DNA of 64,000 bases from Flavobacterium sp. KACC 22763 (lineage in GTDB: Bacteria; Bacteroidota; Bacteroidia; Flavobacteriales; Flavobacteriaceae), in the NCBI RefSeq assembly GCF_028736155.1, contig NZ_CP117879.1:5270001-5334000 (forward strand), written 5' to 3'. Positions 43,419 to 52,750 of this stretch are shown piece after piece (the first letter of the stretch is position 1; each line of letters starts with the position of its first letter). The translations under genes were made by a program, and so were the position numbers. The notes under the pieces were generated by a model. It made no database searches. It saw nothing but the letters and a program-made list of their open reading frames with translations, and had not been told where the DNA came from.

Positions 43419-43465
43419 CGAAAACTTTAAAAAATGTTTTATTTTCTGTATTGAGTTGATATGAC

Positions 43466-43473
43466 TACCTTTG
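43466..43473 (+). promoter_or_regulatory. Candidate -7 element of era
   Basis: TACCTTTG matches TAnnTTTG and stands 21 bases before the era start codon. The -33 site reads TTC, one base from TTG. The untranslated leader is very short. Confidence 0.6.
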
Positions 43474-43493
43474 CAAAATAAATAAAGCAAAAA

Positions 43494-44375
43494 ATGTCAC
43501 ATAAAGCAGGTTTCGTAAATATTATCGGAAATCCAAATGTTGGAAAATCAACATTGATGAACGCTTTCGTTGGAGAACGATTGTCAATCATTACATCAAA
43601 AGCACAAACTACACGTCATAGAATTCTAGGAATCGTAAACGGAGAGGACTTTCAGTTAGTCTTATCTGATACTCCAGGAATCATTAAGCCCGCGTACGAA
43701 ATGCAGGAATCGATGATGAACTTTGTAAAATCGGCTTTTGAAGATGCTGACATTTTAATCTACATGGTCGAAATAGGCGAGCAGGACTTGAAAGACGAAG
43801 ACTTCTTCAAGAAAATCATTCATGCTAAGATTCCGGTTCTATTGCTTTTAAATAAAATTGATAATTCAAACCAAGAACAATTAGAACAGCAAGTTTCTTT
43901 CTGGAAAGAAAAAGTGCCAAATGCGGAAATTTTCCCGATTTCGGCTTTGCAGAATTTCAACGTTCCAGAAGTTTTCGGAAGAATTATCGAATTACTTCCA
44001 GAATCACCACCTTATTATCCAAAAGACCAATTAACAGACAAACCAGAGCGTTTCTTTGTTAACGAAACTATCCGTGAGAAAATCTTATTGAATTACGCTA
44101 AAGAAATTCCATACGCAGTAGAAATCGTTACAGAAGAATTTCATGAAACCGACAATATTATCAGAATCCGTTCGGTAATTATGGTGGAGCGCGATACGCA
44201 AAAAGGAATCATTATTGGACATAAAGGTGCAGCTTTGAAAAAAGTTGGAACCGATGCAAGAGCTGATTTAGAGAAATTCTTCGGAAAACAAATTCACATT
44301 GAACTATATGTAAAAGTGAACAAAAACTGGAGAAGCAACGCTAATATGCTGAAACGATTTGGTTACAATCAGTAG
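43494..44375 (+). CDS. era: GTPase Era
   Basis: A 293-residue GTPase that helps mature the small ribosomal subunit by binding the 3' end of 16S rRNA. The G domain has GNPNVGKS (G1), SDTPG (G3) and NKID (G4), and the C-terminal KH domain carries GHKGAALKKVG, all intact. Length and layout are those of bacterial Era. der follows on the same strand after a 323-base spacer dense in repeats. Confidence 0.97.
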   Translation: MSHKAGFVNIIGNPNVGKSTLMNAFVGERLSIITSKAQTTRHRILGIVNGEDFQLVLSDTPGIIKPAYEMQESMMNFVKSAFEDADILIYMVEIGEQDLKDEDFFKKIIHAKIPVLLLLNKIDNSNQEQLEQQVSFWKEKVPNAEIFPISALQNFNVPEVFGRIIELLPESPPYYPKDQLTDKPERFFVNETIREKILLNYAKEIPYAVEIVTEEFHETDNIIRIRSVIMVERDTQKGIIIGHKGAALKKVGTDARADLEKFFGKQIHIELYVKVNKNWRSNANMLKRFGYNQ

Positions 44376-44381
44376 TTTTTT

Positions 44382-44420
44382 GTTTAATCGGTTAATCGTT
44401 GATTTGTTTAATCGTTAAAC
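44382..44420. repeat. Octamer-period repeat after era
   Basis: Five consecutive 8-base units: GTTTAATC, GGTTAATC, GTTGATTT, GTTTAATC and a partial GTTAAAC. The outer units are near complementary (GTTTAA/TTAAAC). Confidence 0.7.
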
Positions 44421-44440
44421 GAAAGTTCTTTTGAAAATAG

Positions 44441-44524
44441 GTGCCCTAGCCCAGATAGGAGCGGTATCCTTTTTCTGGCTTCTTTAGCCAGGAAAAGATA
44501 TAGCGGATAGCTGGATTAGCTCCT
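44441..44524 (+). ncRNA. Candidate structured RNA with pseudoknot
   Basis: A block in the era-der spacer whose pairings fit together: CTTTTTCTGGCT (44469-44480) with AGCCAGGAAAAG (44486-44497), 12 pairs with one wobble, extended by TAT/ATA past a bulged C; AGGAGC (44457-44462) with GCTCCT (44519-44524); and CCAG (44451-44454) with CTGG (44511-44514), which crosses the second stem to make a pseudoknot. The single-stranded part reads GATATAGCGGATAGC. I believe similar blocks recur in Flavobacterium genomes, possibly related to a known RNA motif, but I cannot verify this. Confidence 0.5.
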
Positions 44525-44550
44525 GAAAATTATACAAAAAACAATAAAAA

Positions 44551-44583
44551 CTTAGGTACTAAGAAACTTAGCGTCTCAGCAAC
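44551..44583. repeat. Octamer-period repeat before der
   Basis: CTTAGGTA, CTAAGAAA, CTTAGCGT, CTCAGCAA then CTT: four 8-base units with conserved CTnAG and variable last three bases. It lies 10 bases before the candidate der -7 element. Confidence 0.7.
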
Positions 44584-44593
44584 TTTTTTTAAC

Positions 44594-44601
44594 TACCTTT
44601 G
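44594..44601 (+). promoter_or_regulatory. Candidate -7 element of der
   Basis: TACCTTTG matches TAnnTTTG, like era. It leaves a leader of about 98 bases that holds a 7-base-period repeat (44659-44692). There is no TTG 19 bases upstream. Confidence 0.5.
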
Positions 44602-44658
44602 CAAAAAATTTAAATAAGGCATTTTGGATTATAAGTGATTAGGTTTTTAGGAAGCTAA

Positions 44659-44692
44659 GAATCTGAAATCTAAAGTCTAAAATCTAAAATTC
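44659..44692. repeat. Heptamer-period repeat in der leader
   Basis: GAATCTG, AAATCTA, AAGTCTA, AAATCTA and a partial AAATTC: five 7-base units ending 7 bases before the der start codon. The reverse complement unit TAGATTT also recurs at 54553-54587. Confidence 0.75.
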
Positions 44693-44698
44693 AATAAA

Positions 44699-46009
44699 AT
44701 GAGTAATAACATTGTTGCGATAGTAGGAAGACCTAATGTGGGGAAATCGACCCTTTTTAATAGGCTGATACAAAGAAGAGAAGCTATTGTAGATTCAGTA
44801 TCTGGGGTTACCCGTGATAGAAACTATGGTAAAAGCGAGTGGAACGGAAAAGAGTTTTCTGTCATTGATACAGGTGGATATGTGCGTGGAAGCGATGACG
44901 TATTTGAAGGTGAAATCCGTAAACAGGTAGAACTTGCTATCGACGAAGCCGATGTTATTATTTTTGTGGTTGATGTTGAAGAAGGAATCACGCCAATGGA
45001 TGAAACTGTTGCAAAATTACTTCGTAAAGTAACAAAACCAGTTTTATTGGCTGTAAATAAAGTAGATAACGCAATGCGTGAGAAAGATGCAATTGAGTTT
45101 TATAATCTTGGTTTAGGAGATTATTTCACATTTGCAAGTATTTCAGGAAGCGGAACAGGAGATTTATTAGATGCGTTAATCGAAGCTTTCCCAGAAAAAC
45201 CAGAAGTTGAGGTTAAAGAAGATTTACCACGTTTTGCAGTTGTAGGACGTCCGAATGCTGGAAAATCTAGTTTTATCAATGCTTTGATTGGTAAAGATCG
45301 TTATATTGTTACTGATATTGCAGGAACAACTCGTGACGCCATTGATACAAAATTTGACCGTTTTGGTTTCGAATTTAATTTGGTTGATACTGCTGGTATT
45401 CGCCGTAAAGCAAAAGTAAAAGAAGATTTAGAGTTTTATTCTGTAATGCGTTCTGTACGTGCTATCGAACATGCTGATATTTGTATTTTGGTTATCGATG
45501 CAACACGCGGATTTGAAGGTCAAGACCAAAGTATTTTCTGGTTGGCAGAGAAAAACCGTAAAGGTGTGGTAATCTTGGTAAACAAATGGGATTTAGTAGA
45601 AAAAGACACCATGTCTACACGTGATTACGAAGAGAAAATCAAAAAAGAATTGATGCCTTTTACAGATGTGCCAATTTTATTCGTTTCTGCTCTAACAAAA
45701 CAGCGTTTATTGAAAGCGCTTGAAGCAACAGTTCAGGTTTACGAAAATAGAAAACAGAGAATTCCGACTTCAAAATTCAACGAATACATGTTGAAGGTGA
45801 TTGAATCTTATCCACCGCCAGCAATGAAAGGAAAGTATGTAAAAATTAAATATTGCATGCAATTGCCAACTCAAACACCGCAATTTGTGTTTTTTGCTAA
45901 TTTGCCACAATACGTTAAAGAACCTTATAAGCGATACTTGGAAAATAAAATTCGTGAGAAATGGGATTTTGCAGGAGTTCCGATCGATATTTATATAAGA
46001 GAAAAATAA
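44699..46009 (+). CDS. der: GTPase Der
   Basis: A 436-residue protein with two tandem G domains followed by a KH-like domain, needed for large-subunit ribosome assembly. G1 motifs GRPNVGKS and GRPNAGKS, G3 DTGG and DTAG, and G4 NKVD and NKWD are all present. The length is normal. ATG at 44699 agrees with the family start. It ends at a terminator. Confidence 0.97.
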   Translation: MSNNIVAIVGRPNVGKSTLFNRLIQRREAIVDSVSGVTRDRNYGKSEWNGKEFSVIDTGGYVRGSDDVFEGEIRKQVELAIDEADVIIFVVDVEEGITPMDETVAKLLRKVTKPVLLAVNKVDNAMREKDAIEFYNLGLGDYFTFASISGSGTGDLLDALIEAFPEKPEVEVKEDLPRFAVVGRPNAGKSSFINALIGKDRYIVTDIAGTTRDAIDTKFDRFGFEFNLVDTAGIRRKAKVKEDLEFYSVMRSVRAIEHADICILVIDATRGFEGQDQSIFWLAEKNRKGVVILVNKWDLVEKDTMSTRDYEEKIKKELMPFTDVPILFVSALTKQRLLKALEATVQVYENRKQRIPTSKFNEYMLKVIESYPPPAMKGKYVKIKYCMQLPTQTPQFVFFANLPQYVKEPYKRYLENKIREKWDFAGVPIDIYIREK

Positions 46010-46015
46010 AAAAAG

Positions 46016-46041
46016 AATCCCCTTGAATAGGGGATTTTTTT
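46016..46041 (+). terminator. Intrinsic terminator of der
   Basis: AATCCCC and its complement around a 7-base loop, then seven T, just past the der stop codon. Confidence 0.9.
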
Positions 46042-46166
46042 ATGTTTGGTGTCTATCTTTATTATAGTATTAATTTTTTATTGGCATCATATTTGAATAA
46101 ATGTAAAAAATACAATTAAACCTTTTGCGTTTTTTTAAGTCTTACTGATCTAACTAACCTAATTTT

Positions 46167-48920
46167 ATGACCAGAATTTATTCACTTTTATTGTTTTTGG
46201 CTTTTGTTTATTCGGCAAATGCCCAAAACAATATCGTTATTAAAGGAACTGTAGTTGATATCAACTCGCAGCTTCCGCTTGAACTCGCGACCGTTTATTT
46301 TACAGCCGTAAAAGATTCAACAATTATTGAATATGCGACAACCGATAAAAACGGAAATTTTATCATTAATACTAAAAAGTATGATAAGCCAGTTTTCTTA
46401 AAAGTAAATTATACAGGATACCAAGCTTATTTTGAAGAGCAAAAGGCGCTTACAGAAAGTAAAGACTTTGGTAAATTGTACCTGCTTGAAAATGCCAATG
46501 TTTTAAATGAGGTGGTAATTAAAAGCGAAGCTCCACCAATTACCATTAAAAAAGACACTCTAGAATTTAATGCAGGTTCGTATAAAGTGCGTCCAGATGC
46601 AAATGTGGAAACTTTACTGAAACAATTGCCTGGTTTTGATGTCGATAATACAGGAAAAATTACGGTAAATGGGCGAGAAGTCAATCAGGTTTTAGTCAAC
46701 GGAAAAGCATTTTTTGATAAAGATGGAGCTATTGCCATTAAAAACCTTCCAGCTGATATCATCAAAAAAGTTCAGGTTTCTGATTTTAAAACCAAGAAAG
46801 AAGAATTGGCTAAACAAGAATCGACTTCAGATTATTCGAGTATAAACATCACAATTGACGAGAAAAAAAATAAAGGCTATTTCGGAAAAGTTCTTGGCGG
46901 ATATGGTTCAGATGAACGCTACGAGAGCAGTTTGATGATGAACTTTTTCAAGAACAAACAAAAAATAAGTGTACTAGCTTCAGCCAACAATATCAACTCA
47001 ACAGGATTTGCTATGGATGAGGTTTTTGATAATATGGGAGGCGGACGAAATGCCAAAGGTGGCAGTCAAGGTGCTAGCAGTGGTGGAAAAGGAATTACAC
47101 AGTCTACTCTTGCCGGAATCAATTATTCTGATGATTGGACAAAGGATTTGGAGTTTATGAGCAGTTACAACTTTACAAATGCTGTGACTAAAAACGAAAG
47201 CAAATCGAATCAGCTTAGTTTCTTACCAACAGGAAATATTTTAACGGAGGCAGATTCTAAAACCAGAAATGAAAACACAGGGAACAAAGTCAATTTTGAA
47301 TTAGAATACAAAATCAATCCTACAATGCAGATTGTTTTTGCTCCTAAATTGAATTTGTCTGAATCAAATAGCAACTCTTCTTCTTCGACTTCTTCTGAAA
47401 ACGAAAATGGCGATGCATTGAATGAAAGTACAGCTACATCACATACGGAAAGTTCTAATACGAATTTTGCCAACAGTATTAATTTCAACAAAACTTTTAA
47501 AAAGCAATCGCGAAATTTAAGTGTGGCTTTTAATAACAATAACACTAAGAGTGACTCGAACGGAATCAACATTTCTGAGACTATTTTCTATCAGGATAAT
47601 AAGCCAAATGACGAAAGAAATCAGAATGCAAAAAACACCTCTAAAAGTGATGCTTATTCACTTGACTTAGAATATACAGAGCCTGTAACGGATTCGCTGA
47701 GATTGCGTTTTGGAACTGATTTTGATTGGCAGAGTTCTATGAACGATCAAAAGACATTTAATTTTGATGATGCATCACAAGAATATTCAGATTTAAATTT
47801 ATCGTTGACCAATTATACCACATCAAAACAAAATTCGATTACGCCAAAAGTGGGTATTACTTGGCAGAAAAGTAAATTTACGCTGAATGTAAATTCGAGA
47901 ACATCAATTGTAGAGTTTGACAATCATTCTTTTTATTTAAATCAAACGACAGATCTGAATAAAAGATACATGTTGCCTTACGGTACGGCGCAACTTCGAT
48001 ACAAGTTCAACCGTTCTAAAAACTTAACTTTTAAATACGATTATTCTAACGCGCTTCCATCGGCAACACAATTAATGCCAGTTGCAGATTTGAATAATCC
48101 ACTGAACAGTGTAATCGGAAATCCAAATCTAAACCCGATTGAAAAAAGCACAGCTGGTATCGATTTTAAGAATTTTGATTTTAGAACGCGTTCGGGTTAC
48201 AGTTTATTTCTTAAAGGAGATTATTATAATAATGATGTTGTTTCTACTTCGATTTATGATGATAGTGGAAAAAGAAATACGACTTATGTAAATATTTCAG
48301 GAACATATTCGGCTTCGATTGGAGGGAACTGGAATCAGCAGGTTAAAAAAGACGCTCATACTTTAAGATATGGTTTGCGTTTAAGTGGTAATTATAATTT
48401 TGATAAAGGGTTTACAAATGCGGTTATGTATTATGCCAAATCGGTTGTTGTTACGCCAAGTGTTTATGCTTCTTATGATTATGGAGAAGTGCTTTCGATT
48501 GCGCCATCTTATAGTTTATCGTACAACGAAACACGATATGAAAACTATTCAAGAGACGCGACTTCAAACGTAATTCACAGAATTAATATGCAGACGACAT
48601 CATATTGGCCAGCTAATTTAATTTTCGGAAATGACTTTGGATATACTTATAATTCGAACATTTCAGATGATTTTAAAAAGGATTTCTTCCTTTGGAATAC
48701 GAGTTTGTCATATGGATTTTTAGATAAAAAATTATATGCTAAAGTAAAAGTGTATGATGTTTTAAACCAGAATCAGAGTGCAACAAGAACCATTTCACCA
48801 ACTTCCATCAGAGATGAAGAAAATACGGTTTTAAAACGATATGTAATGTTTTCTTTAGCTTATAAAATCGGAAACTTTGCCGAAAGTAAAAAAGGAGGAA
48901 GGAGACAGAGGGGATCTTAG
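46167..48920 (+). CDS. TonB-receptor-like outer-membrane protein
   Basis: A 917-residue outer-membrane protein. The signal peptide covers about 1-19 (ending YSANAQ). Residues 22-105 are a carboxypeptidase-regulatory-like domain (GTVVDINSQLPLELATVYFT), and a plug-like region follows (VETLLKQLPGFDVDNTGKIT, then VNGREVNQVLVNGKAFF). The rest is a large barrel of the OMP_b-brl family, rich in Asn and Ser. Such proteins lack a classical TonB box. The cargo is unknown. It stands alone and is followed by a perfect terminator. Confidence 0.88.
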   Translation: MTRIYSLLLFLAFVYSANAQNNIVIKGTVVDINSQLPLELATVYFTAVKDSTIIEYATTDKNGNFIINTKKYDKPVFLKVNYTGYQAYFEEQKALTESKDFGKLYLLENANVLNEVVIKSEAPPITIKKDTLEFNAGSYKVRPDANVETLLKQLPGFDVDNTGKITVNGREVNQVLVNGKAFFDKDGAIAIKNLPADIIKKVQVSDFKTKKEELAKQESTSDYSSINITIDEKKNKGYFGKVLGGYGSDERYESSLMMNFFKNKQKISVLASANNINSTGFAMDEVFDNMGGGRNAKGGSQGASSGGKGITQSTLAGINYSDDWTKDLEFMSSYNFTNAVTKNESKSNQLSFLPTGNILTEADSKTRNENTGNKVNFELEYKINPTMQIVFAPKLNLSESNSNSSSSTSSENENGDALNESTATSHTESSNTNFANSINFNKTFKKQSRNLSVAFNNNNTKSDSNGINISETIFYQDNKPNDERNQNAKNTSKSDAYSLDLEYTEPVTDSLRLRFGTDFDWQSSMNDQKTFNFDDASQEYSDLNLSLTNYTTSKQNSITPKVGITWQKSKFTLNVNSRTSIVEFDNHSFYLNQTTDLNKRYMLPYGTAQLRYKFNRSKNLTFKYDYSNALPSATQLMPVADLNNPLNSVIGNPNLNPIEKSTAGIDFKNFDFRTRSGYSLFLKGDYYNNDVVSTSIYDDSGKRNTTYVNISGTYSASIGGNWNQQVKKDAHTLRYGLRLSGNYNFDKGFTNAVMYYAKSVVVTPSVYASYDYGEVLSIAPSYSLSYNETRYENYSRDATSNVIHRINMQTTSYWPANLIFGNDFGYTYNSNISDDFKKDFFLWNTSLSYGFLDKKLYAKVKVYDVLNQNQSATRTISPTSIRDEENTVLKRYVMFSLAYKIGNFAESKKGGRRQRGS

Positions 48921-48928
48921 TTTTTAAG

Positions 48929-48966
48929 GTGCAAAGGTTCAGAGTAACAAAGGCTCAAAGGTTGCA
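48929..48966. repeat. Solo octamer-period repeat
   Basis: TGCAAAGG, TTCAGAGT, AACAAAGG, CTCAAAGG, TTGCAAAA: the same GCAAAGnnnCAGAGnnnCAAAG framework as at 59528-59555. No inverted partner is seen. Confidence 0.7.
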
Positions 48967-49003
48967 AAAAATGCCTATCAAATTAATTTGATAGGCATTT
49001 TTT
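48965..49003 (+). terminator. Intrinsic terminator of outer-membrane gene
   Basis: TGCCTATCAAA and its complement, loop TTAA, with A-run and T-run. A perfect hairpin about 45 bases past the stop codon. Confidence 0.9.
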
Positions 49004-49006
49004 GTA

Positions 49007-49067
49007 TAACTCATAACTCATAACTCATAACTCATAACTCATAACTCATAACTCATAACTCATAACT
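49007..49067. repeat. Tandem heptamer TAACTCA, 8.7 copies
   Basis: Eight perfect TAACTCA units followed by a partial one. The end of the DUF2490 gene lies inside it: the stop codon at 49060-49062 is made by a repeat unit. No spacers, so not a CRISPR. Confidence 0.95.
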
Positions 49068-49803
49068 TTTTCCGATTAATTCTATGATAAACCGTAAACC
49101 TTATAATATCACGATCGTAGAAATCTACACCGCTGGCGCGCCTTTGAAAGTTTTTTAAATAACCCAACTCTAAACCAAGGTTTGGATTGAAATGATAACG
49201 TAAAGCAACGTAGAAACGGTTTTGATCAAATGTATTTCTGTGATTGTCTTTTCCGAAATTGAATAAAACTTCATCTGAAATAGTGCCTTTTATGCTTCTT
49301 CCTTCTTTTTCCCAAAGGGTAAACATGGATTGTAAACGATATCTAAATCGGAAAGCATATGAGAATTCATCCAGAAGTCCGCTTTTATCTGCTTTTTGTA
49401 TGAATCGTTCTTCCAGCTGAAAACGGTTATGAAAAGTGATTTTTGCAATATCATTGATCAATGTTACATCTTGTTGACCTCGATATTCTGGCACAGAATA
49501 ATCAGGATCAACATACGGATTTTGAGTATTTACATTAAAAAAAGCAAATCCTGCACCTAATTCTGTCATTTTATTTGCTCTATATCTAGCTTGAGATCGT
49601 ATAACAAAAAGATTCTCATGAATAGGGTTTACAAAGCTTCGATTATCAAATTCAGAATGTAGCGCCCACTTTTCGGATAAGGGAAAAATATTATAGTATC
49701 GAATCCATGTCAAGGTCTGATGGTCGATATTTCTTTGATTTTGCCCTGTAATAAATTGGGAAACAAAGAAAATGATGAAAAGTAATTTAAAAGATCTGTT
49801 CAA
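49060..49803 (-). CDS. DUF2490 outer-membrane protein
   Basis: A 247-residue exported protein, signal peptide about 1-20 (ending QFITGQ), then regular amphipathic beta strands (YYNIFPLSEKWALHSEFDNR, FVIRSQARYRANKMTELGAG). It fits DUF2490, a family of outer-membrane barrels of unknown function. The final residues RINRKKL run into the TAACTCA tandem repeat, which provides the stop codon. It follows the TonB receptor on the same strand after 150 bases, so co-expression is possible. Confidence 0.82.
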   Translation of the reverse strand: MNRSFKLLFIIFFVSQFITGQNQRNIDHQTLTWIRYYNIFPLSEKWALHSEFDNRSFVNPIHENLFVIRSQARYRANKMTELGAGFAFFNVNTQNPYVDPDYSVPEYRGQQDVTLINDIAKITFHNRFQLEERFIQKADKSGLLDEFSYAFRFRYRLQSMFTLWEKEGRSIKGTISDEVLFNFGKDNHRNTFDQNRFYVALRYHFNPNLGLELGYLKNFQRRASGVDFYDRDIIRFTVYHRINRKKL

Positions 49804-49953
49804 AAACTATAAATTCAAGTTGCGAATTTATACAAATGATCTTATTTATTTTTATTTTAAAATTTGTTTCGACAGTTTTTTTGTGAAATAAAAAAAAGAG
49901 ACACATTTTGAAATGTATCTCTTTTTAATACTAAAACTAACTAACCTAACCGC

Positions 49954-52500
49954 TTACAGTGAATACTTAAATGTAACTCCGTAAGTTCTTTGATCACCAA
50001 GAACTCCAGCATATTGACCTGAGTTACCACCTGCAGGCAATAATTGTTCGTAGTAATCTTTGTTTAGAAGGTTTCTGCCCCAAATCTGGATAGATAAGCC
50101 TTGCGAAGCACGGAAACCTAAACGAGCATTAAAGATGGCATAACCTTGTACTACTAAATATTTTGAAGCCGAAGGGCTTGAAGAAAATTCAGAACGAGCG
50201 TATCCATCAGCAGCAAAGAAGATTTTTCCAGCATTGCCAAAGAATCTGGCTTTGTCAGAAAGCTCACCTCCAAGAGAACCAGCCCATCTCGAAGCTCCTG
50301 GCAATTCAGTTCCAGAAACATCTTTGAAGGCAACTGGTGCTCCAGTTTCTTCCAACGGAAGTGGTGCATTTGTAAACTTTACATATTTACCATCTGTATA
50401 AGTTGCAGCACCATTGATTGTTAAGTGTGAGTTGATTACAAAACTTGCATCCAATTCGGCACCTCTTACGCGTACTTTATCTGCATTAGCAAGATAGCCA
50501 CGGTTTACACCCAATTCAGCAGCCTGAACGTTAGTTTGGAAATCTTTGATGTCAGTATTAAAGAACGTTAAGTTGAAGATTGAATTTTTAAATGGAGATG
50601 TTTTCACGCCAACTTCATAGTGGTATACTTTCTCAGGTTTTACCACTGCAAGTTCGGTCATCGGCTGGCCTGCTGAATTTGTTGGAAGTCCAGCTACGTT
50701 AACTCCAACAGGTTTGTAGCTTTTAGCAAAGGTACCATAAACATTAATTTTATCAGACGCTTTATAAGTAAGCGTTATGTTTCCAGAAAAGTCTGTGTTA
50801 TCTGTATTTGAGTCAAATGCCTGATCTGAGTATACTGATTTTTTCAAAGCCAATAAGGCTGGGTCTGTAGTTTGAAGACCTCCATAAGTTTTACGAGAAT
50901 AATGAGCGTCTTTTTTATCAAAGTTATATCTTAAACCTGGTAAAATATGGAAACGTTCTGTAACAGCCCAGTCAATTTGACCAAACACAGCAGCACTAGA
51001 AGCTCTAATTCTTGCATCAGTATGGATTCCGTAACCTTCAAAAAGACCTGGAGTTTTCCATAATGGACTTGTAGTGCTTTGAGAAAATCTCCATTGTGCA
51101 TTTCCTGATTCTTCTGTACCATCTGTCTGCGATGTTTGATCGATAAAAAATACTCCACCGACACCGCTAATTTTTGATGTTAATTGTCCAGCATAACGAA
51201 CCTCTTGTGTAATCTGAGTTTGTCTTGTTGGGTTTTGAGATTTAGCTAAAACTTGTAATCCTGTAAAATCTCTATCGTTTGACGGATCCCAATTCCAAAA
51301 ACGCCAAGCCGTTGTAGAGGTAAGTGTCCCACCTCCAATTTTAGTGTCAATGTTTAACGAAACACCTCCTAAATCTTGTCCAGAACGCCAAGGAGTATCG
51401 TGATCGATCTTACGGTCAAAAGCATTTAAACTTGGCAATTGATAATTTAAATCTTTAATAATAGCATCAAACTGACGGTATGCAGCTCTCTGAGTAGGAG
51501 CAACACCAGCAACAACCTGTGCATATCCGTCAGGACGCTGTGTTGTAAGATCTCCTGCAAAAGTAACGTTTGTATTTTCTGTAGGAGTCCACAATAATTG
51601 TCCTCTAAAACCTTGATTGTTCAAAGTGTTTGTTGGTCTTCCTGTTACAATGTTATCAATTAAACCATCACGTTGTGTTCCTGAAAAAGATAAACGACCC
51701 GCAACTTTTTTTCCTAAGGCTCCTGTGATAGAAGCTTTAGCTTGTAAAAAAGCATAATTACCATAACTCAATTCAAAATCGGCACCAGTTGTAAAACTTG
51801 GCTTGCGAGATGTAATGTTGAAAGCTCCAGAAGTTGTGTTTTTTCCAAATAAAGAACCTTGTGGACCACGTAATACCTCGATTTGTTCTACATCGATAAA
51901 ATCTAAAGTAGTCGCTGCTGGACGAGCATAGTAAACACCGTCTACATAGAAACCAACTCCAGGATCGATACCATCATTGGTAAGTCCGAATGGCGAACCT
52001 AAACTTCTAATGTTGATTCCAGTATTTCTTGGGTTAGAAGAATACAATTGCACAGAAGGAACCAATTCTTTAATACGGTTTACGTTAAACGCCCCTGCTG
52101 CTTCAGCTTGTTTTCCTGTAACAACAGAAACGGCAATTGGCACATCTTGTACTTTTTCTATTCTTCTTCGTGAAGAAACTACAACCTCAACAAGTTTATT
52201 TTCTTCACGTAAAGTGATTAATAATGGAGAAGCGGGTATAGCTGTAATTTCAAGTTCAGCAGTATTGTAGCCAATATATTGAACCAAAAGAGTAACAGGT
52301 AGTTTTCCTTGTGATTCTATCGAAAAGCGTCCTTCAGAATCTGTAATAGTGCTAAAAGTTGTTCCTTTAATTACCACATTGGCTGCTTCTAAAGGAATAT
52401 TTTGATCTGTAGTTACAACCCCTTCAATTTTTTGTGCGAATGAGATTGAGAACGTTAAAACTGCAAGTATTGTAAGTATATTTTTTATAGATGTTTTCAT
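49954..52500 (-). CDS. TonB-dependent receptor
   Basis: An 848-residue receptor that imports a ligand across the outer membrane with energy from TonB. Signal peptide about 1-22 (ending SISFAQ), a carboxypeptidase-regulatory-like domain (about 25-105), a plug domain (VPIAVSVVTGKQAEAAGAFN to RGPQGSLFGKNTTSGAFNI) and a 22-stranded barrel ending in aromatic FKYSL. No SusD partner, so it is not a glycan SusCD pair. Upstream are a candidate leader peptide with Met/Cys/Trp at its end and an Rrf2 regulator, hinting at nutrient control. The ligand is unknown. Confidence 0.93.
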   Translation of the reverse strand: MKTSIKNILTILAVLTFSISFAQKIEGVVTTDQNIPLEAANVVIKGTTFSTITDSEGRFSIESQGKLPVTLLVQYIGYNTAELEITAIPASPLLITLREENKLVEVVVSSRRRIEKVQDVPIAVSVVTGKQAEAAGAFNVNRIKELVPSVQLYSSNPRNTGINIRSLGSPFGLTNDGIDPGVGFYVDGVYYARPAATTLDFIDVEQIEVLRGPQGSLFGKNTTSGAFNITSRKPSFTTGADFELSYGNYAFLQAKASITGALGKKVAGRLSFSGTQRDGLIDNIVTGRPTNTLNNQGFRGQLLWTPTENTNVTFAGDLTTQRPDGYAQVVAGVAPTQRAAYRQFDAIIKDLNYQLPSLNAFDRKIDHDTPWRSGQDLGGVSLNIDTKIGGGTLTSTTAWRFWNWDPSNDRDFTGLQVLAKSQNPTRQTQITQEVRYAGQLTSKISGVGGVFFIDQTSQTDGTEESGNAQWRFSQSTTSPLWKTPGLFEGYGIHTDARIRASSAAVFGQIDWAVTERFHILPGLRYNFDKKDAHYSRKTYGGLQTTDPALLALKKSVYSDQAFDSNTDNTDFSGNITLTYKASDKINVYGTFAKSYKPVGVNVAGLPTNSAGQPMTELAVVKPEKVYHYEVGVKTSPFKNSIFNLTFFNTDIKDFQTNVQAAELGVNRGYLANADKVRVRGAELDASFVINSHLTINGAATYTDGKYVKFTNAPLPLEETGAPVAFKDVSGTELPGASRWAGSLGGELSDKARFFGNAGKIFFAADGYARSEFSSSPSASKYLVVQGYAIFNARLGFRASQGLSIQIWGRNLLNKDYYEQLLPAGGNSGQYAGVLGDQRTYGVTFKYSL

Positions 52501-52548
52501 TTTTATATTAAGTATATGTGATTAGTAGAATTTAAAATTAAATTTTTT

Positions 52549-52659
52549 TTACCAACACATACACATCATAGATGAAACAGTATTCACAGTTGTGAAATTA
52601 TAATTATGTTTTTTTTGCAAAAGATTTTGTCCACCTGATTTACTAGAATGTACTTTCAT
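52549..52659 (-). CDS. Candidate leader peptide ending MMCMCW
   Basis: A 36-residue frame on the minus strand in the leader of the TonB-receptor gene. It starts MKVHSSKSGGQNLLQKKHNY, ends SSMMCMCW, and stops 48 bases before the receptor ATG. ATG lies 40 bases downstream of a TATATTTG -7 element. Two Cys, three Met and a Trp are packed into the last six codons, as expected of an attenuator peptide sensing scarce amino acids. Attenuation hairpins are not obvious, so the mechanism is open. It may also be a small functional peptide. Confidence 0.6.
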   Translation of the reverse strand: MKVHSSKSGGQNLLQKKHNYNFTTVNTVSSMMCMCW

Positions 52660-52698
52660 GAGTTAAAATTTTGTAAATGATTAGTTAATTATTTTTGG

Positions 52699-52706
52699 CA
52701 AATATA
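52699..52706 (-). promoter_or_regulatory. Candidate -7 element, TonB receptor operon
   Basis: Read on the minus strand, TATATTTG matches TAnnTTTG. Transcription would start near 52692 and cover the candidate leader peptide. The -33 position reads TAA, not TTG, so an activator may be needed. It lies 45 bases past the Rrf2 stop. Confidence 0.55.
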
Positions 52707-52750
52707 TATAATTAATTCTATCGATTTACTAGACTTTAGAAAATATTTTT

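Noticed and set aside
49007..49067. Possible CRISPR-like array
   Set aside because: Uninterrupted 7-base tandem repeats with no spacers and no cas genes.
48929..49067. Insertion sequence or phage remnant
   Set aside because: No transposase or integrase fragment in any frame; only short repeats.
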